Assembly (NCBI GenBank): GCA_964469455.1 | Contig: CAYXZX010000002.1 | Span: 4,500 to 68,499, forward strand | DNA: 64,000 nucleotides | Reading direction: 5' to 3' | From: Fen-999 sp964469455 | GTDB taxonomy: Bacteria; Pseudomonadota; Gammaproteobacteria; Burkholderiales; Rhodocyclaceae | In this document: positions 27,597 through 36,455 of the stretch, piece after piece | Numbering within the stretch: the first letter of the stretch is position 1 | How the letters are laid out: the number at the start of each line of letters is the position of its first letter | Notes under the pieces: model-generated | Told to the model about the DNA's origin: nothing | The model's input: the letters and a program-made list of their open reading frames with translations, nothing else | The model's database searches: none | Translations under genes and position numbers: made by a program

Positions 27597-28665
27597 CGAG
27601 CGCCTCTTCGACGATGTCCGACAGAATCTGTCGCGCCGGCTTCATCTCGGTGACGTAGTGAATGCCCTGACCGGCAGCCTCGGTCATCAAGTCCTTGCGC
27701 TGGTAGTCGAGGGAGCCCTGGATGTAGTTGGATGAAAGGATCATCTGCAGCGGCGGCTTCAGTACTTCCGGCGCCTCCGGGCTCGCCCATTCGTTGTGCC
27801 AGGGACTGCGCGTGGTGCGCATGGTGTAGCCGGAAATGCAGTCGGAGTAAACCGTGTCGTCGGTTTCAGCTTCGATCAGGCGTTCCTTGAGCGGCAGATT
27901 GACATCCGATTCGCGGGACGCCAGCCAGAGCGAGCCGGTCCACACGCCATCGGCGCCGAGTGCGAGGGCGGCTGCCAGGTGACGGCCGGTGGTGACTCCA
28001 CCCGCGGCGATGATCGGCACACCCGTTCCCCGCGCGGCATCGACCACCTGCGGAACGATGGAAAACGTGCCGATGTTGCCGGTATGGCCGGCGGCATCGA
28101 AGCCCTGGGCGATGATGACGTCGGTGCCGGCGGTAAGTTGCTTTTTCGCCTGGCGAGGCTTGCCTACCAGCCCCCAGACCTGCATGCCGAGTTCATGGGC
28201 GCGCTTGAGCAGGAAGGCGGGCGACCCGAGACCGGAGGCGAACACCGGCACGCGTTCGTCGAAAATCACTTCCAGCTGGTTGAGCGCCCGCTTCTGGTCA
28301 AGGCCTCCCCACACATGGATATCGGGCCGGATCTTGGGATCGGGTACGTTGTACTTTGCCTTGATCTTCTGCTCGAAGGCACGGTGCTCGGCCGGGATCA
28401 TGGCAATCAGTTCCTCGACCGACTTTTCCTCGGGGACCGAGGAAGGGAGTACCAGGTCGATGCCAAAAGGCTTGCCGCCGATACGCTCGCGAATCCACTT
28501 GATGTCCGCGGCGATATGATCCGGGGTGTGCAGCGCTTCGCCGAGCACGGCAAAGCCACCGGAATTGATCACGGCAACGGCGACGTCTTTGCAATGGGTG
28601 AAGGCGACGATCGGGTACTCGATGCCCAGTTTGTCGCACAAGGGGGTGTGCAGGGGACCGCTCAT
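27568..28665 (-). CDS. nitronate monooxygenase (2-nitropropane dioxygenase) family flavoprotein
   Basis: 365 residues, FMN-binding TIM barrel. GTDVIIAQGFDAAGHTGNIGTF near 190 and VPIIAAGGVTTGRHLAAALALGADGVWTGSLWLAS are the FMN phosphate-binding segments. The family includes IpdC, the flavin-dependent steroid ring C/D enzyme, and a clear IpdC candidate lies at 62301; this one is a more distant member with a 20-30 residue insert near 85-110. It heads the minus-strand operon and diverges from the molybdenum hydroxylase genes across 203 bases containing site E. Confidence 0.85.
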   Translation of the reverse strand: MSGPLHTPLCDKLGIEYPIVAFTHCKDVAVAVINSGGFAVLGEALHTPDHIAADIKWIRERIGGKPFGIDLVLPSSVPEEKSVEELIAMIPAEHRAFEQKIKAKYNVPDPKIRPDIHVWGGLDQKRALNQLEVIFDERVPVFASGLGSPAFLLKRAHELGMQVWGLVGKPRQAKKQLTAGTDVIIAQGFDAAGHTGNIGTFSIVPQVVDAARGTGVPIIAAGGVTTGRHLAAALALGADGVWTGSLWLASRESDVNLPLKERLIEAETDDTVYSDCISGYTMRTTRSPWHNEWASPEAPEVLKPPLQMILSSNYIQGSLDYQRKDLMTEAAGQGIHYVTEMKPARQILSDIVEEALDVFDRFANA

Positions 28666-28732
28666 GAAGGACTCCTTCTGGAAGGATGGTATTCCGCGAG
28701 AAGCAATTTAGTTTCTTGATCGATGCGAGTAA

Positions 28733-28748
28733 TCCCCCATTCGGACGA
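28733..28748. promoter_or_regulatory. candidate operator palindrome, site E
   Basis: TCCCCCATTCGGACGA: the right arm GGACGA is perfect and the left arm TCCCCC has 2 mismatches from TCGTCC. It lies 68 bases from the start of the minus-strand flavoprotein gene and 121 bases before the molybdenum hydroxylase FAD subunit. It is the weakest of the five sites, but a degenerate second copy in inverted orientation (28769-28784) follows at once. Confidence 0.42.
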
Positions 28749-28783
28749 GGTCGGCGGGGCATCGCCGATAGTCCGTTTGGGGG
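28734..28783. repeat. long imperfect inverted repeat in divergent promoter region
   Basis: The arms CCCCCA-TT-CGGAC (28734-28746) and GTCCG-TT-TGGGGG (28771-28783) are complementary apart from the TT pair. A nested TCGGCG/CGCCGA stem (28751-28756, 28763-28768) closes a 6-base loop. No T-run follows on either strand, so this is not an intrinsic terminator. The outer arms contain the site E operator-like sequence in both orientations. It sits between two divergent operons, which suggests protein binding or a cruciform. Confidence 0.6.
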
Positions 28784-28868
28784 TTGACTGCTCAGGTTCC
28801 CAATGTGACCATGGGCCGAGGCGTATGCACTGATGCAGCGGGACCAAGCGTAAAGAGGAATCCTCCCA

Positions 28869-29744
28869 ATGAAGCCGGCAAATTTTGACTACCATGCGCC
28901 CCAGACGCTTACCGAGGCGGTCGAACTGATGGCCCGCCTCGACGAGGAAGGGGTGGACGCCAAGATTATCGCCGGCGGCCAGAGCCTGATGCCGATGCTG
29001 GCGATGCGCGTCGCGCGTCCCGAAGTCCTGGTGGATCTCGCCAGGATCAAGTCGCTCGACTACGTGCGCGACGAGGGCGGCGCGATCGCCATCGGCGCGA
29101 TGACCAGCAAGCGCGCGGCCGAGGAATCGGTGCTGATCGAACAGCGGCAGCCGCTTTTCCATGCCGCCACGAAGCTGGTGGGTCATCGGCAGATCCGCAA
29201 CCGCGGCTCCGTTGGCGGTTCCTTCGCCCATGCCGATCCCGCCTCAGAATATCCTGCCGTGGCGCTCGTCCTTGACATGGAATTCAAGGCGGTGGGTCCG
29301 GAGGGCGAGCGCACGATCCCGGCCGCCGATTTCTTCGTGACTTACATGACCACCAGCCTGGAATGCACCGAGGTATTGACCGAAGTCCGGCTGCCGGCAT
29401 TGCCCGTCGGGATGGGTTGGTCGATCCAGGAGTTCGCGCGCCGCAACGGTGATCTGGCGCTGGCCGGCGTTGCCGTGACGCTGAAGGTCACCGGTGGCGT
29501 GTGTGCCGAGGCTCGCCTCGCAGCGTTTGGCGTCAATGCCACGGCAGTGCGTTTGACGGCTGCGGAAGATTTTCTCGCGGGCAAGCGTTCAGGACGCTCC
29601 GTTTTCCAACAGGCGGCAGCGCTGGCTGCCGAGGGCATCGACGAACCGATGTCCTGCGTCCACGCCTCGGCGGATTATCGGCGCCACTTGGTCCGGGTGC
29701 TGGCCGAGCGTTGCCTGAACGAGGCCGCTGGACGTGCGGCGTAG
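28869..29744 (+). CDS. molybdenum hydroxylase FAD subunit (CoxM/XdhB type)
   Basis: 291 residues. AGGQSLMPMLAMR near residue 37 and IRNRGSVGGSFAHADPASEYPA near 108 are the two FAD-binding motifs of the vanillyl-oxidase-like flavin domain in xanthine-oxidase-family enzymes. It is first of the order FAD / 2Fe-2S / Mo subunit. The subunit passes electrons from the molybdenum centre to an acceptor. An AtcABC-type steroid A-ring hydratase/dehydrogenase from anaerobic androgen degraders is one candidate identity. Confidence 0.92.
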   Translation: MKPANFDYHAPQTLTEAVELMARLDEEGVDAKIIAGGQSLMPMLAMRVARPEVLVDLARIKSLDYVRDEGGAIAIGAMTSKRAAEESVLIEQRQPLFHAATKLVGHRQIRNRGSVGGSFAHADPASEYPAVALVLDMEFKAVGPEGERTIPAADFFVTYMTTSLECTEVLTEVRLPALPVGMGWSIQEFARRNGDLALAGVAVTLKVTGGVCAEARLAAFGVNATAVRLTAAEDFLAGKRSGRSVFQQAAALAAEGIDEPMSCVHASADYRRHLVRVLAERCLNEAAGRAA

Positions 29745-29783
29745 GAAACTCGGGCCGACGTTGAATCTGGAGAATTGATTGCG

Positions 29784-30278
29784 ATGATCACCAAGCAGCG
29801 CATTTGCGTCACGGTCAATGGCGTCTGCCATGAACGAGAAGTGGAGCCCCGTCTGACCCTGGCCGATTTTCTTCGGCATGAACTGGCGCTCGGTGGCACG
29901 CACGTCGGCTGCGAGCATGGCGTCTGCGGCGTTTGCACGGTTCTGATCGACGGGCGTTCGGCCCGTTCCTGCCTGACGCTGGCCGTGCAGGTCGATGGCG
30001 CCCAGGTCACCACGGTGGAGGGCTTGCGCAACCGCGAGACCGGTCACCTGCATCCCATTCAGCAGGCTTTTGTCGAAGCGCACGGCCTGCAATGCGGTTT
30101 CTGCACGCCGGGGTTCATGATGACGACCCTCGAGTTGCTCACGGAAAACACCGAGCCCAGCGACGACGAGATCAAGGAGGCGTTGGGTGGCAACCTGTGT
30201 CGCTGTACCGGCTACGAAAGCATCATCGCTTCGGTGCGGCTGGCGGCCAAGCGACTGCGCGAGCAAAAAAGCGCCTGA
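29784..30278 (+). CDS. molybdenum hydroxylase 2Fe-2S subunit (CoxS/XdhC type)
   Basis: 164 residues with both clusters complete. The plant-ferredoxin-type cluster is Cys43, Cys48, Cys51 and Cys63; the helical cluster is Cys104, Cys107, Cys139 and Cys141 (in CGFC and CRC). ATG 29784 is preferred to TTG 29775 because GGAGA at 29768-29772 would touch the latter. It carries electrons from the Mo site to FAD. The gene sits 39 nt after the FAD subunit and 48 nt before the Mo subunit. Confidence 0.93.
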   Translation: MITKQRICVTVNGVCHEREVEPRLTLADFLRHELALGGTHVGCEHGVCGVCTVLIDGRSARSCLTLAVQVDGAQVTTVEGLRNRETGHLHPIQQAFVEAHGLQCGFCTPGFMMTTLELLTENTEPSDDEIKEALGGNLCRCTGYESIIASVRLAAKRLREQKSA

Positions 30279-30326
30279 GGCGCGATTCCAGCCCCATCCC
30301 AGCTCCCCCAGGCATAGGCGGACCCC

Positions 30327-32741
30327 ATGGCAATCAAGATTCCCACCCTTCCCGAGCATCTGCCGACAACCGCGCCCCGCTTCGTGGGCAAGGAAGTCAA
30401 GCGCATCGAGGATCCCGGCCTGGTGTCGGGGACGGCCGGATTCATCGACAACCTCTCCCTGCCCGGCATGCTTCACTGCGCAATCCTGCGCAGCCCCCAT
30501 CCGCATGCTCGGGTGATCGGCGTGGACACGCGCGCCGCCGAGGCGCTTCCGGGCGTGATTGCCGTCCTGACCGGCGAGGATGCCCGGCGTTGGTCTAACC
30601 CGGCGTACACCGCGCCGGAGGGCTGGGGCGCCTACTGCATCGCGGTCGATAAGGTCCGTTTCGTCGGCGAGCCGGTTGCCGCCGTCGCGGCGGTGAGCCG
30701 TTACGTGGCCGAGGATGCACTCGAGCTGATCGAGGTTGAATACGACGTACTCAAACCGGTGCCGACGCCGGCCGTGGCGATGGCGCCCGACGCGCCGGTG
30801 CTTTTCGAGGAACGCGGCAGCAACGTGATCCAGAGCCGGCTGTACAACTGGGGCGAAGTGGACCGTGTATTCGCCAAGGCCGACCACGTCGTCCGGAACA
30901 CCTTTCGCTGGAATCGGGTCGGCGCCAATCCGACCGAGACTTTCGGCTGCATCTGCCAATGGGATCTGAGCGACAACAGCCTGACCTGCCACGGCTCCTA
31001 CCAGACGCCGCGCTTCTGGGCCATGGCCCGCGCCCTGGCGCTCAACCTGCCGACCAACAAGGTGAAGGTGATCCCGCATCCCCAAGGCGGGGGGTTCGGC
31101 GGCAAGGGCGGGCCCCGCGGCACGGACATCGCAGCCCTGCTGTCGCGCAAGTCGGGCGGGCGGCCGGTGAAGTACATCGAGGACCGCATGGAGTATCTCC
31201 TGGCGGGCTTTGGCCAGTCATGGGATCGTTATTACGATGCGGCCCTGGCCGTAAAGGCCGACGGCACGGTGATGGGCCTGAAAGTGAAGCTGATCGACGA
31301 TCAAGGCGCCGGCACGGAAGGATGGGGAACGATTTCCGTGGCGAAGCCCTTGGCGGCGTTTACCAGTTCCTACCGTATCGAGGCGGCGCAGTACGATACC
31401 GTGCTGGTCGCCACCAACCGGGCACCGACGGGACCATACCGGGGCTATGGGCCACCGCCGCATTTTCTGGTGCTCGAATCGCTGATGGACATGGCGGCGC
31501 GCAAGCTCGACCTCGATCCGGCCGAACTGCGCCGGCGCAACTACATTCGTCCGGAACAGTTCCCCTACACGATACCGAGCGGCAATGAATACGACAGCGG
31601 CAATTACGAGGCCGTGCTCGACAAGGTGCTGGCGATGTCCGACTACCGCGGCCTGCGCGAAAGTCAGGCACGGGGACGCGCCGAGGGACGCCTGATCGGG
31701 ATCGGGGTCGTCAGCACAGTCGAGCCGGGCGTGTTTGACTGGAATGCCTACGCCACCGTCGGCGTGCAGGGCATTGGCGTGCCCGAGGGCGCCAAGGTGT
31801 CGTTCGACATGCTGGGCAACCTGACGGTCGTCGTCGGTTTCAATCTTCAGGGTCAGGGGCAGTTCACGGTGGCCGCGCAAGTGGCAGCGGATTACTGGGG
31901 ACTGGACCTGGGTGCCGTCAAGGTTACGTCGGCTCCCACGGACATTGCGCCACCGAGCTTCGGCCAGGGCGGCAGTCGCCTGGGGGTGGCGGTGACAGGG
32001 GCGGTTCTCGGTGCCTGCGAGAAGTTGAAGGCCATTTTCGGCCAGGTGGTGGCCCACCTGATGCAGACCACCCCGGATCAGGTCGAACTGATGGACGGAC
32101 GATTGCGGTTGAAGGCGAATCCGCAGGTCGGCATGACCTTGGCCGAGGTCGCCGGCACCATGCTCGGCCGGAGCGACCTGCTGCCGCCCGGCATGGAACC
32201 CAGCCCGGAGGCGACGTTCGTGTGGACGGCCGAAGGGCGCACCATGCCCGATGATCAAGGCCGATGCCGGTCCTACCTGACGGCGGCCAATGCCACCCAT
32301 GTGGTGATGGTCGAAGTCGACCGGGACACCGGCCGCACCGAGATCCTCAAGTATTTCATCGTGGACGACTGCGGCACCCGCCTTAACCTCGCCAACGTCG
32401 AAGGGCAGTTGCAGGGGGCGCTTGCCCAGGGCGTGGGTGCCGCCCTGTACGAGGAATACGTCTACAACGAAGAAGCGCAACCGTTGGTGACGACCTTCGT
32501 CGATTACCTGATTCCGACGATCCACGAAGTGCCGATGGCGGCCAAGGATTTCGTGGTTACGCCATCGCCGGTGGCACCGTTGGGCGCCAAGGGTTGCGGC
32601 GAAGGGGCCATTCATACCACGCCAGCTGCCATACTCTGCGCCATCAATGATGCACTGGCGCCGCTGGGGCTGGAAATCACGGAGACTCCCGCTTCTCCCC
32701 ATCGCGTCTGGAAGACGCTGCAACAGGCCGCCACGCGCTAG
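30327..32741 (+). CDS. molybdenum hydroxylase large subunit, molybdopterin-binding (CoxL/XdhA type)
   Basis: 804 residues, the usual length for this subunit. The GGGFGGKG segment (about residue 255), the GQGQFTVAAQVAADYWGL stretch, the FGQGGSRLGVAVTGA segment and the C-terminal GAKGCGEGA carrying the catalytic glutamate are all present. The AYRCSFR loop of true CO dehydrogenase is absent; the equivalent reads GPYRGYGPP, so CO oxidation is ruled out and a hydroxylation or hydration of an organic substrate is likely. In a steroid context, AtcA (1-testosterone hydratase/dehydrogenase) is the best guess; unproven. Confidence 0.9.
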   Translation: MAIKIPTLPEHLPTTAPRFVGKEVKRIEDPGLVSGTAGFIDNLSLPGMLHCAILRSPHPHARVIGVDTRAAEALPGVIAVLTGEDARRWSNPAYTAPEGWGAYCIAVDKVRFVGEPVAAVAAVSRYVAEDALELIEVEYDVLKPVPTPAVAMAPDAPVLFEERGSNVIQSRLYNWGEVDRVFAKADHVVRNTFRWNRVGANPTETFGCICQWDLSDNSLTCHGSYQTPRFWAMARALALNLPTNKVKVIPHPQGGGFGGKGGPRGTDIAALLSRKSGGRPVKYIEDRMEYLLAGFGQSWDRYYDAALAVKADGTVMGLKVKLIDDQGAGTEGWGTISVAKPLAAFTSSYRIEAAQYDTVLVATNRAPTGPYRGYGPPPHFLVLESLMDMAARKLDLDPAELRRRNYIRPEQFPYTIPSGNEYDSGNYEAVLDKVLAMSDYRGLRESQARGRAEGRLIGIGVVSTVEPGVFDWNAYATVGVQGIGVPEGAKVSFDMLGNLTVVVGFNLQGQGQFTVAAQVAADYWGLDLGAVKVTSAPTDIAPPSFGQGGSRLGVAVTGAVLGACEKLKAIFGQVVAHLMQTTPDQVELMDGRLRLKANPQVGMTLAEVAGTMLGRSDLLPPGMEPSPEATFVWTAEGRTMPDDQGRCRSYLTAANATHVVMVEVDRDTGRTEILKYFIVDDCGTRLNLANVEGQLQGALAQGVGAALYEEYVYNEEAQPLVTTFVDYLIPTIHEVPMAAKDFVVTPSPVAPLGAKGCGEGAIHTTPAAILCAINDALAPLGLEITETPASPHRVWKTLQQAATR

Positions 32742-32753
32742 GAGCGAGCGTCC

Positions 32754-33818
32754 ATGCGCGTGGAAACCGCCCTGCTCGGGCCCGATACCGACCAATATGC
32801 CGGCACGGGACAGAGTCGGCCCACGCTGGCGAGCATTGCCGCCAGTGCCAGAGAGGCGGAAGAACTCGGTTTCGATGGTCTGACAAGTGCCGAAGCCGGG
32901 CATGACCCGTTCATCCCGCTGGCGGTTGCCGCCGAACACACACGGACCATCACGCTCGGCACCAACGTTGCCATTGCCTTTCCGCGCAGCCCCATGGCCA
33001 CGGCGCAGGCGGCCTGGGACTTGCAGAACCTGTCCGGTGGGCGTTTCACGCTTGGCCTTGGCACGCAGGTGAAGGGTCACAACGAGCGGCGCTACAGCAC
33101 GCCCTGGCCCAGTCCGCCCGGTCCGCGCATGCGCGAATATTTCCAGTGCCTGCGCGCCATTTTCAGCAGCTTTCAGAATCCCGCCAAGCCGAGCTACTTT
33201 GAGGGCCAGCACTATCGCTTCACCATGCTGCCGCCTTTCTTCAACCCCGGGCCGATCGAGCATCCCCAGGTGCCGATCTATGCCGCTGCCGCCAACCCGT
33301 TCATGGCTCGGCTCGCAGGCGAGATGTGCGCAGGCCTGCGCCTGCATCCGATCTCGACTTTCCGCTACACGCGCGAAGTCATCCTGCCCGCTGTTGCCGC
33401 TGGCGCCGAACGCGGCGGCCGAACATCGGCATCGTTCGATCTCATCGGCGCGCCCTTCATGGCCCTGGGCAGGGATGAGGCGCAGCTGGACGCGGCAAAA
33501 AACGCGTTGCGCAAGCAGATCGCCTTTTACGCATCGACGCGCTCCTACCATGGGGTGCTTGCCCATCACGGCTGGGGAGACATCGGGCTCGAACTGCATC
33601 GGCTTTCGGTGGCGGGACAATGGGCCGGAATGCCGGCGCTGATTACGGACGACATGCTCGAGGAATGGGCCGTCATCGCCACGTACGATCGTCTGGCGGA
33701 AACCATTCGGGCCCGATGTGCCGGCTTGTTCTCCACCGTGGTGCTGGTCTTGCTGGGCGAGGCCAGGCGCGACACCGATCTGCTGCGCGAAACGGTTGGG
33801 CGCTTGCATCGGGATTGA
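32754..33818 (+). CDS. LLM-class flavin-dependent oxidoreductase
   Basis: 354 residues, same subgroup as the protein at 3234-4262: an early GFDGLTSAEAGHDPF, the IAFPRSPMATAQAAWDLQ segment, LGLGTQVKGHNERRYS and PPFFNPGPIEHPQVPI. It starts 12 nt after the molybdenum hydroxylase large subunit, so it is probably in the same operon and may act on the product of that enzyme. The cofactor (FMN or F420) is not determined from the sequence. Confidence 0.85.
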   Translation: MRVETALLGPDTDQYAGTGQSRPTLASIAASAREAEELGFDGLTSAEAGHDPFIPLAVAAEHTRTITLGTNVAIAFPRSPMATAQAAWDLQNLSGGRFTLGLGTQVKGHNERRYSTPWPSPPGPRMREYFQCLRAIFSSFQNPAKPSYFEGQHYRFTMLPPFFNPGPIEHPQVPIYAAAANPFMARLAGEMCAGLRLHPISTFRYTREVILPAVAAGAERGGRTSASFDLIGAPFMALGRDEAQLDAAKNALRKQIAFYASTRSYHGVLAHHGWGDIGLELHRLSVAGQWAGMPALITDDMLEEWAVIATYDRLAETIRARCAGLFSTVVLVLLGEARRDTDLLRETVGRLHRD

Positions 33819-33844
33819 ACCCACTTTCACGGACCATGCTTTCC

Positions 33845-35116
33845 ATGAATACACATGATTTCTCAGGCGGCCCCCTTGCCGGATTGCGGGTACTGGACTT
33901 GTCGACCATGCTGGCCGGCCCTTATGGCGCCACTCTGCTGGGCGATCTTGGCGCCGACGTGATCAAGGTCGAATCCCACTATGGAGACGAGAGTCGCCAT
34001 CTGGGACCGAAGCGGGGCAGCGAGCGTGGTCCCTACCTGAGTCTCAACCGAAGCAAGCGTGATATCGTCCTCGACCTGCAGAATTCAGAAAGCCGGGAGA
34101 TATTCTCGCGCCTGCTGCGCACAACCGATATTCTCGTCACCAATATCCGAGAACCGGCATTGAGCAAGCTCGGCATCGACTACGACCAGGTCAAGGCGAG
34201 CAAGCCCGACATCATCTGGATCCGCGTTACGGCCTTCGGGCCGGATGGTCCCTATGCCGGGCGTCCCGGCATCGACTTTCTGGCACAAGGCTACACGGGC
34301 GTGCTCACACTCAATGGCGAGCCTTCGGGTGGGCCCGTGCGCACCGGTTTCCCCGCCGTCGACGTGATGACTTCACTGCTGGTCAGCAATTCGGCGCTGG
34401 CCGCGCTGCGGGTACGGGACAAGACCGGCGAAGGGCAGCGAATCGAGGTTTCGCTTCTGGATTCCCTGATGCATGCCCAAGCCAGTTCGATCGGAACCTA
34501 TCTGGCAACCGGCGAGCGGCCGGTCAGGACCGGCAACCGCAGTCTCTATTTCGCGCCCTCCGGCGTTTACCCGACGAAGGATGGCAAGCATGTCGTCATT
34601 ACCACGCCGGGCGAGAAATTCTTCGCCAAGGTTTGCCGTGGCCTGGGTACGGACTGGGACACCGATCCGCGCTTCCACGATATCAATGCCCGCCTGGCCA
34701 ATCAGGACGAACTCGATCGGGTCATGAGCGAACGGACCAGCCAGTTCACCCGCGAGGAACTCGTGGAGCGCCTGATCGCCGATGACGTGCTGACGGCGCC
34801 GATCAACGAGGTCGAAGATGTCATCCAGGACCCGCAGATACGGCACAACAAGATGATCGTTTCGACCGAGCATCCGGTACTCGGGCGGATCGAGGTGACG
34901 GGAATTCCGATCCGCTTCTACGGCACGCCCTGCGCCATCACCAAGCATCCGCCGATGCAGGGAGAGCATACTCGCGACGTCCTCGCAGAGCTGGGCTATG
35001 CGTCGGAAGAGGTGGACAACCTGATTGCCAAGGGACTGGTGGCCGATCCAACGGAAATGCAACGCCTGCGCGACCAGCGCAGGGCCAGGCAGGGCACTCG
35101 CCGCACCGACGGCTGA
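33845..35116 (+). CDS. CaiB/BaiF class III CoA-transferase
   Basis: 423 residues. LGADVIKVESHYGDESR, LNRSKRDIVLDLQN and FGPDGPYAGRPGID carry the expected motifs, with the covalent aspartate at Asp144. VVITTPGEKFFAKVC and the C-terminal GEHTRDVLAELGYASEEV are typical. Two starts are possible (ATG 33836 or 33845); the later fits the family start MNTHDFSGGPLAGLRVLDL. It could activate a carboxylate produced after A-ring opening; no substrate evidence in the sequence. Confidence 0.87.
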   Translation: MNTHDFSGGPLAGLRVLDLSTMLAGPYGATLLGDLGADVIKVESHYGDESRHLGPKRGSERGPYLSLNRSKRDIVLDLQNSESREIFSRLLRTTDILVTNIREPALSKLGIDYDQVKASKPDIIWIRVTAFGPDGPYAGRPGIDFLAQGYTGVLTLNGEPSGGPVRTGFPAVDVMTSLLVSNSALAALRVRDKTGEGQRIEVSLLDSLMHAQASSIGTYLATGERPVRTGNRSLYFAPSGVYPTKDGKHVVITTPGEKFFAKVCRGLGTDWDTDPRFHDINARLANQDELDRVMSERTSQFTREELVERLIADDVLTAPINEVEDVIQDPQIRHNKMIVSTEHPVLGRIEVTGIPIRFYGTPCAITKHPPMQGEHTRDVLAELGYASEEVDNLIAKGLVADPTEMQRLRDQRRARQGTRRTDG

Positions 35117-35137
35117 CATCGTCTCGCGTCGGGACCG

Positions 35138-36436
35138 ATGGCGACACCGTCCTCGAATTCCACCGAGCCTGTTCCAGGAACGCGAGCGGCCGGGCCTTAC
35201 GCCTGGTACGTCCTGGCGCTGCTGTCGCTGACCTATGTGCTGAATTTCATCGACCGGCAGATCCTGGCGATGCTGATCGAGCCGATCAAGAAGGAGTTTG
35301 GTGTCTCCGATACCGCGATGGGATTCCTGTCCGGCTTTGCCTTCGTCTTCTTTTACACCATCGCGGGTATTCCCGTTGCCCGCTGGGCCGATCGTGGCTC
35401 CCGCAAGACGATCATCACGGCGGCGCTGGTCATCTGGAGCACGATGACGGCGGTTTGCGGATTTACTCGCAGTTTCGCCCAATTGGCTGTGGCCCGGGTC
35501 ATGGTTGGCGTCGGCGAAGCAGGCGGCAGTCCGCCGGCCCATTCACTGATTTCAGACTACTTCCCACCGCGACAGCGTGCCACGGCGCTGGCGATCTATG
35601 CTTGGGGTGTCTACATTGGTGCCGCGCTGGCTTTCCTCGCCGGCGGTTATCTGATCCAGCGTTATGACTGGCGCAGCGCGTTCGTGATCGTCGGACTACC
35701 CGGGATTGCGCTGGCGACTTTGTTCGCACTGACGGTTCGGGAACCACCGAGAGGCTGGTCGGAGGGGCGAAGTGCCGCGCCGGCACCACCGCTCGTCGAG
35801 ACGTTGCGGCATCTTGCCAATAGTCGTGCCTTTGTCCTCATCACGCTGGGTTCGTCGATACAGTCGCTGTCGGGCTATGGCGTGCTCACTTGGGGGCCGA
35901 CGTTCCTGTCGCGCGTCCATGCAATGAGTTGGAGCGACATCGGCATTGCGCTCGGCAGCATTATCGGCGTTGCCGGATGCCTCGGAGCGTTCGTCGGCGG
36001 CCGCCTCGCGGACCGCTTTGGTGTCCGTGATGCGCGGTGGTACATGCGCCTCCCCGCCATCCAGTCCCTGCTGTGCGTCCCATTCGTTTCGGGATTCGTG
36101 CTGATGCCGACCCCGGAGGGCTCCCTGCTGAGCTTCATTCCGTTTTATGCCCTTGGCGCCATGTATCTGGGCCCGATGTTCGCGGTGATCCAGGGCTTGG
36201 TACCTTTACGCATGCGTACCCTCGCTTCCGCGATCCTGCTGTTTGTCGTCAACATGGTGGGGCTGGGCCTGGGGCCTCTAGCCATTGGTGTTCTCAACGA
36301 CCATGTTTTTCCCGCGCACGGGGCCGAGGCGATTCGATATTCGATGCTGGTGATGGGTGTTGCCGGGGGAGGGGCCGCTCTGCTGTTTTGGCTGTCGTCC
36401 AGAACGCTGGAGTCAGAATTGCGGCGAGCGGACTGA
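35138..36436 (+). CDS. MFS transporter (spinster-like)
   Basis: 432 residues with twelve predicted membrane segments. The first carries LTYVLNFIDRQILAML, followed by the MFS A-motif region GIPVARWADRGSRK and RVMVGVGEAGGSPPAHSLISDYF, the hallmark of the spinster-like group found in many aromatic and steroid clusters. It probably moves a substrate or intermediate across the inner membrane. It is the last gene of the molybdenum hydroxylase operon and ends tail to tail with the 36456 gene, 19 nt apart. Confidence 0.9.
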   Translation: MATPSSNSTEPVPGTRAAGPYAWYVLALLSLTYVLNFIDRQILAMLIEPIKKEFGVSDTAMGFLSGFAFVFFYTIAGIPVARWADRGSRKTIITAALVIWSTMTAVCGFTRSFAQLAVARVMVGVGEAGGSPPAHSLISDYFPPRQRATALAIYAWGVYIGAALAFLAGGYLIQRYDWRSAFVIVGLPGIALATLFALTVREPPRGWSEGRSAAPAPPLVETLRHLANSRAFVLITLGSSIQSLSGYGVLTWGPTFLSRVHAMSWSDIGIALGSIIGVAGCLGAFVGGRLADRFGVRDARWYMRLPAIQSLLCVPFVSGFVLMPTPEGSLLSFIPFYALGAMYLGPMFAVIQGLVPLRMRTLASAILLFVVNMVGLGLGPLAIGVLNDHVFPAHGAEAIRYSMLVMGVAGGGAALLFWLSSRTLESELRRAD

Positions 36437-36455
36437 TCTGCGCGCTGCTCAGATG

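Noticed and set aside
30327..32741. True CO dehydrogenase large subunit
   Set aside because: The AYRCSFR active-site loop is absent (GPYRGYGPP instead), so only the general xanthine-oxidase family is supported.
31218..33854. Very long minus-strand open frame (878 codons) opposite the Mo subunit and LLM genes
   Set aside because: It overlaps two well-supported genes in antisense, has no protein-family resemblance, and is the expected result of GC-rich third codon positions.
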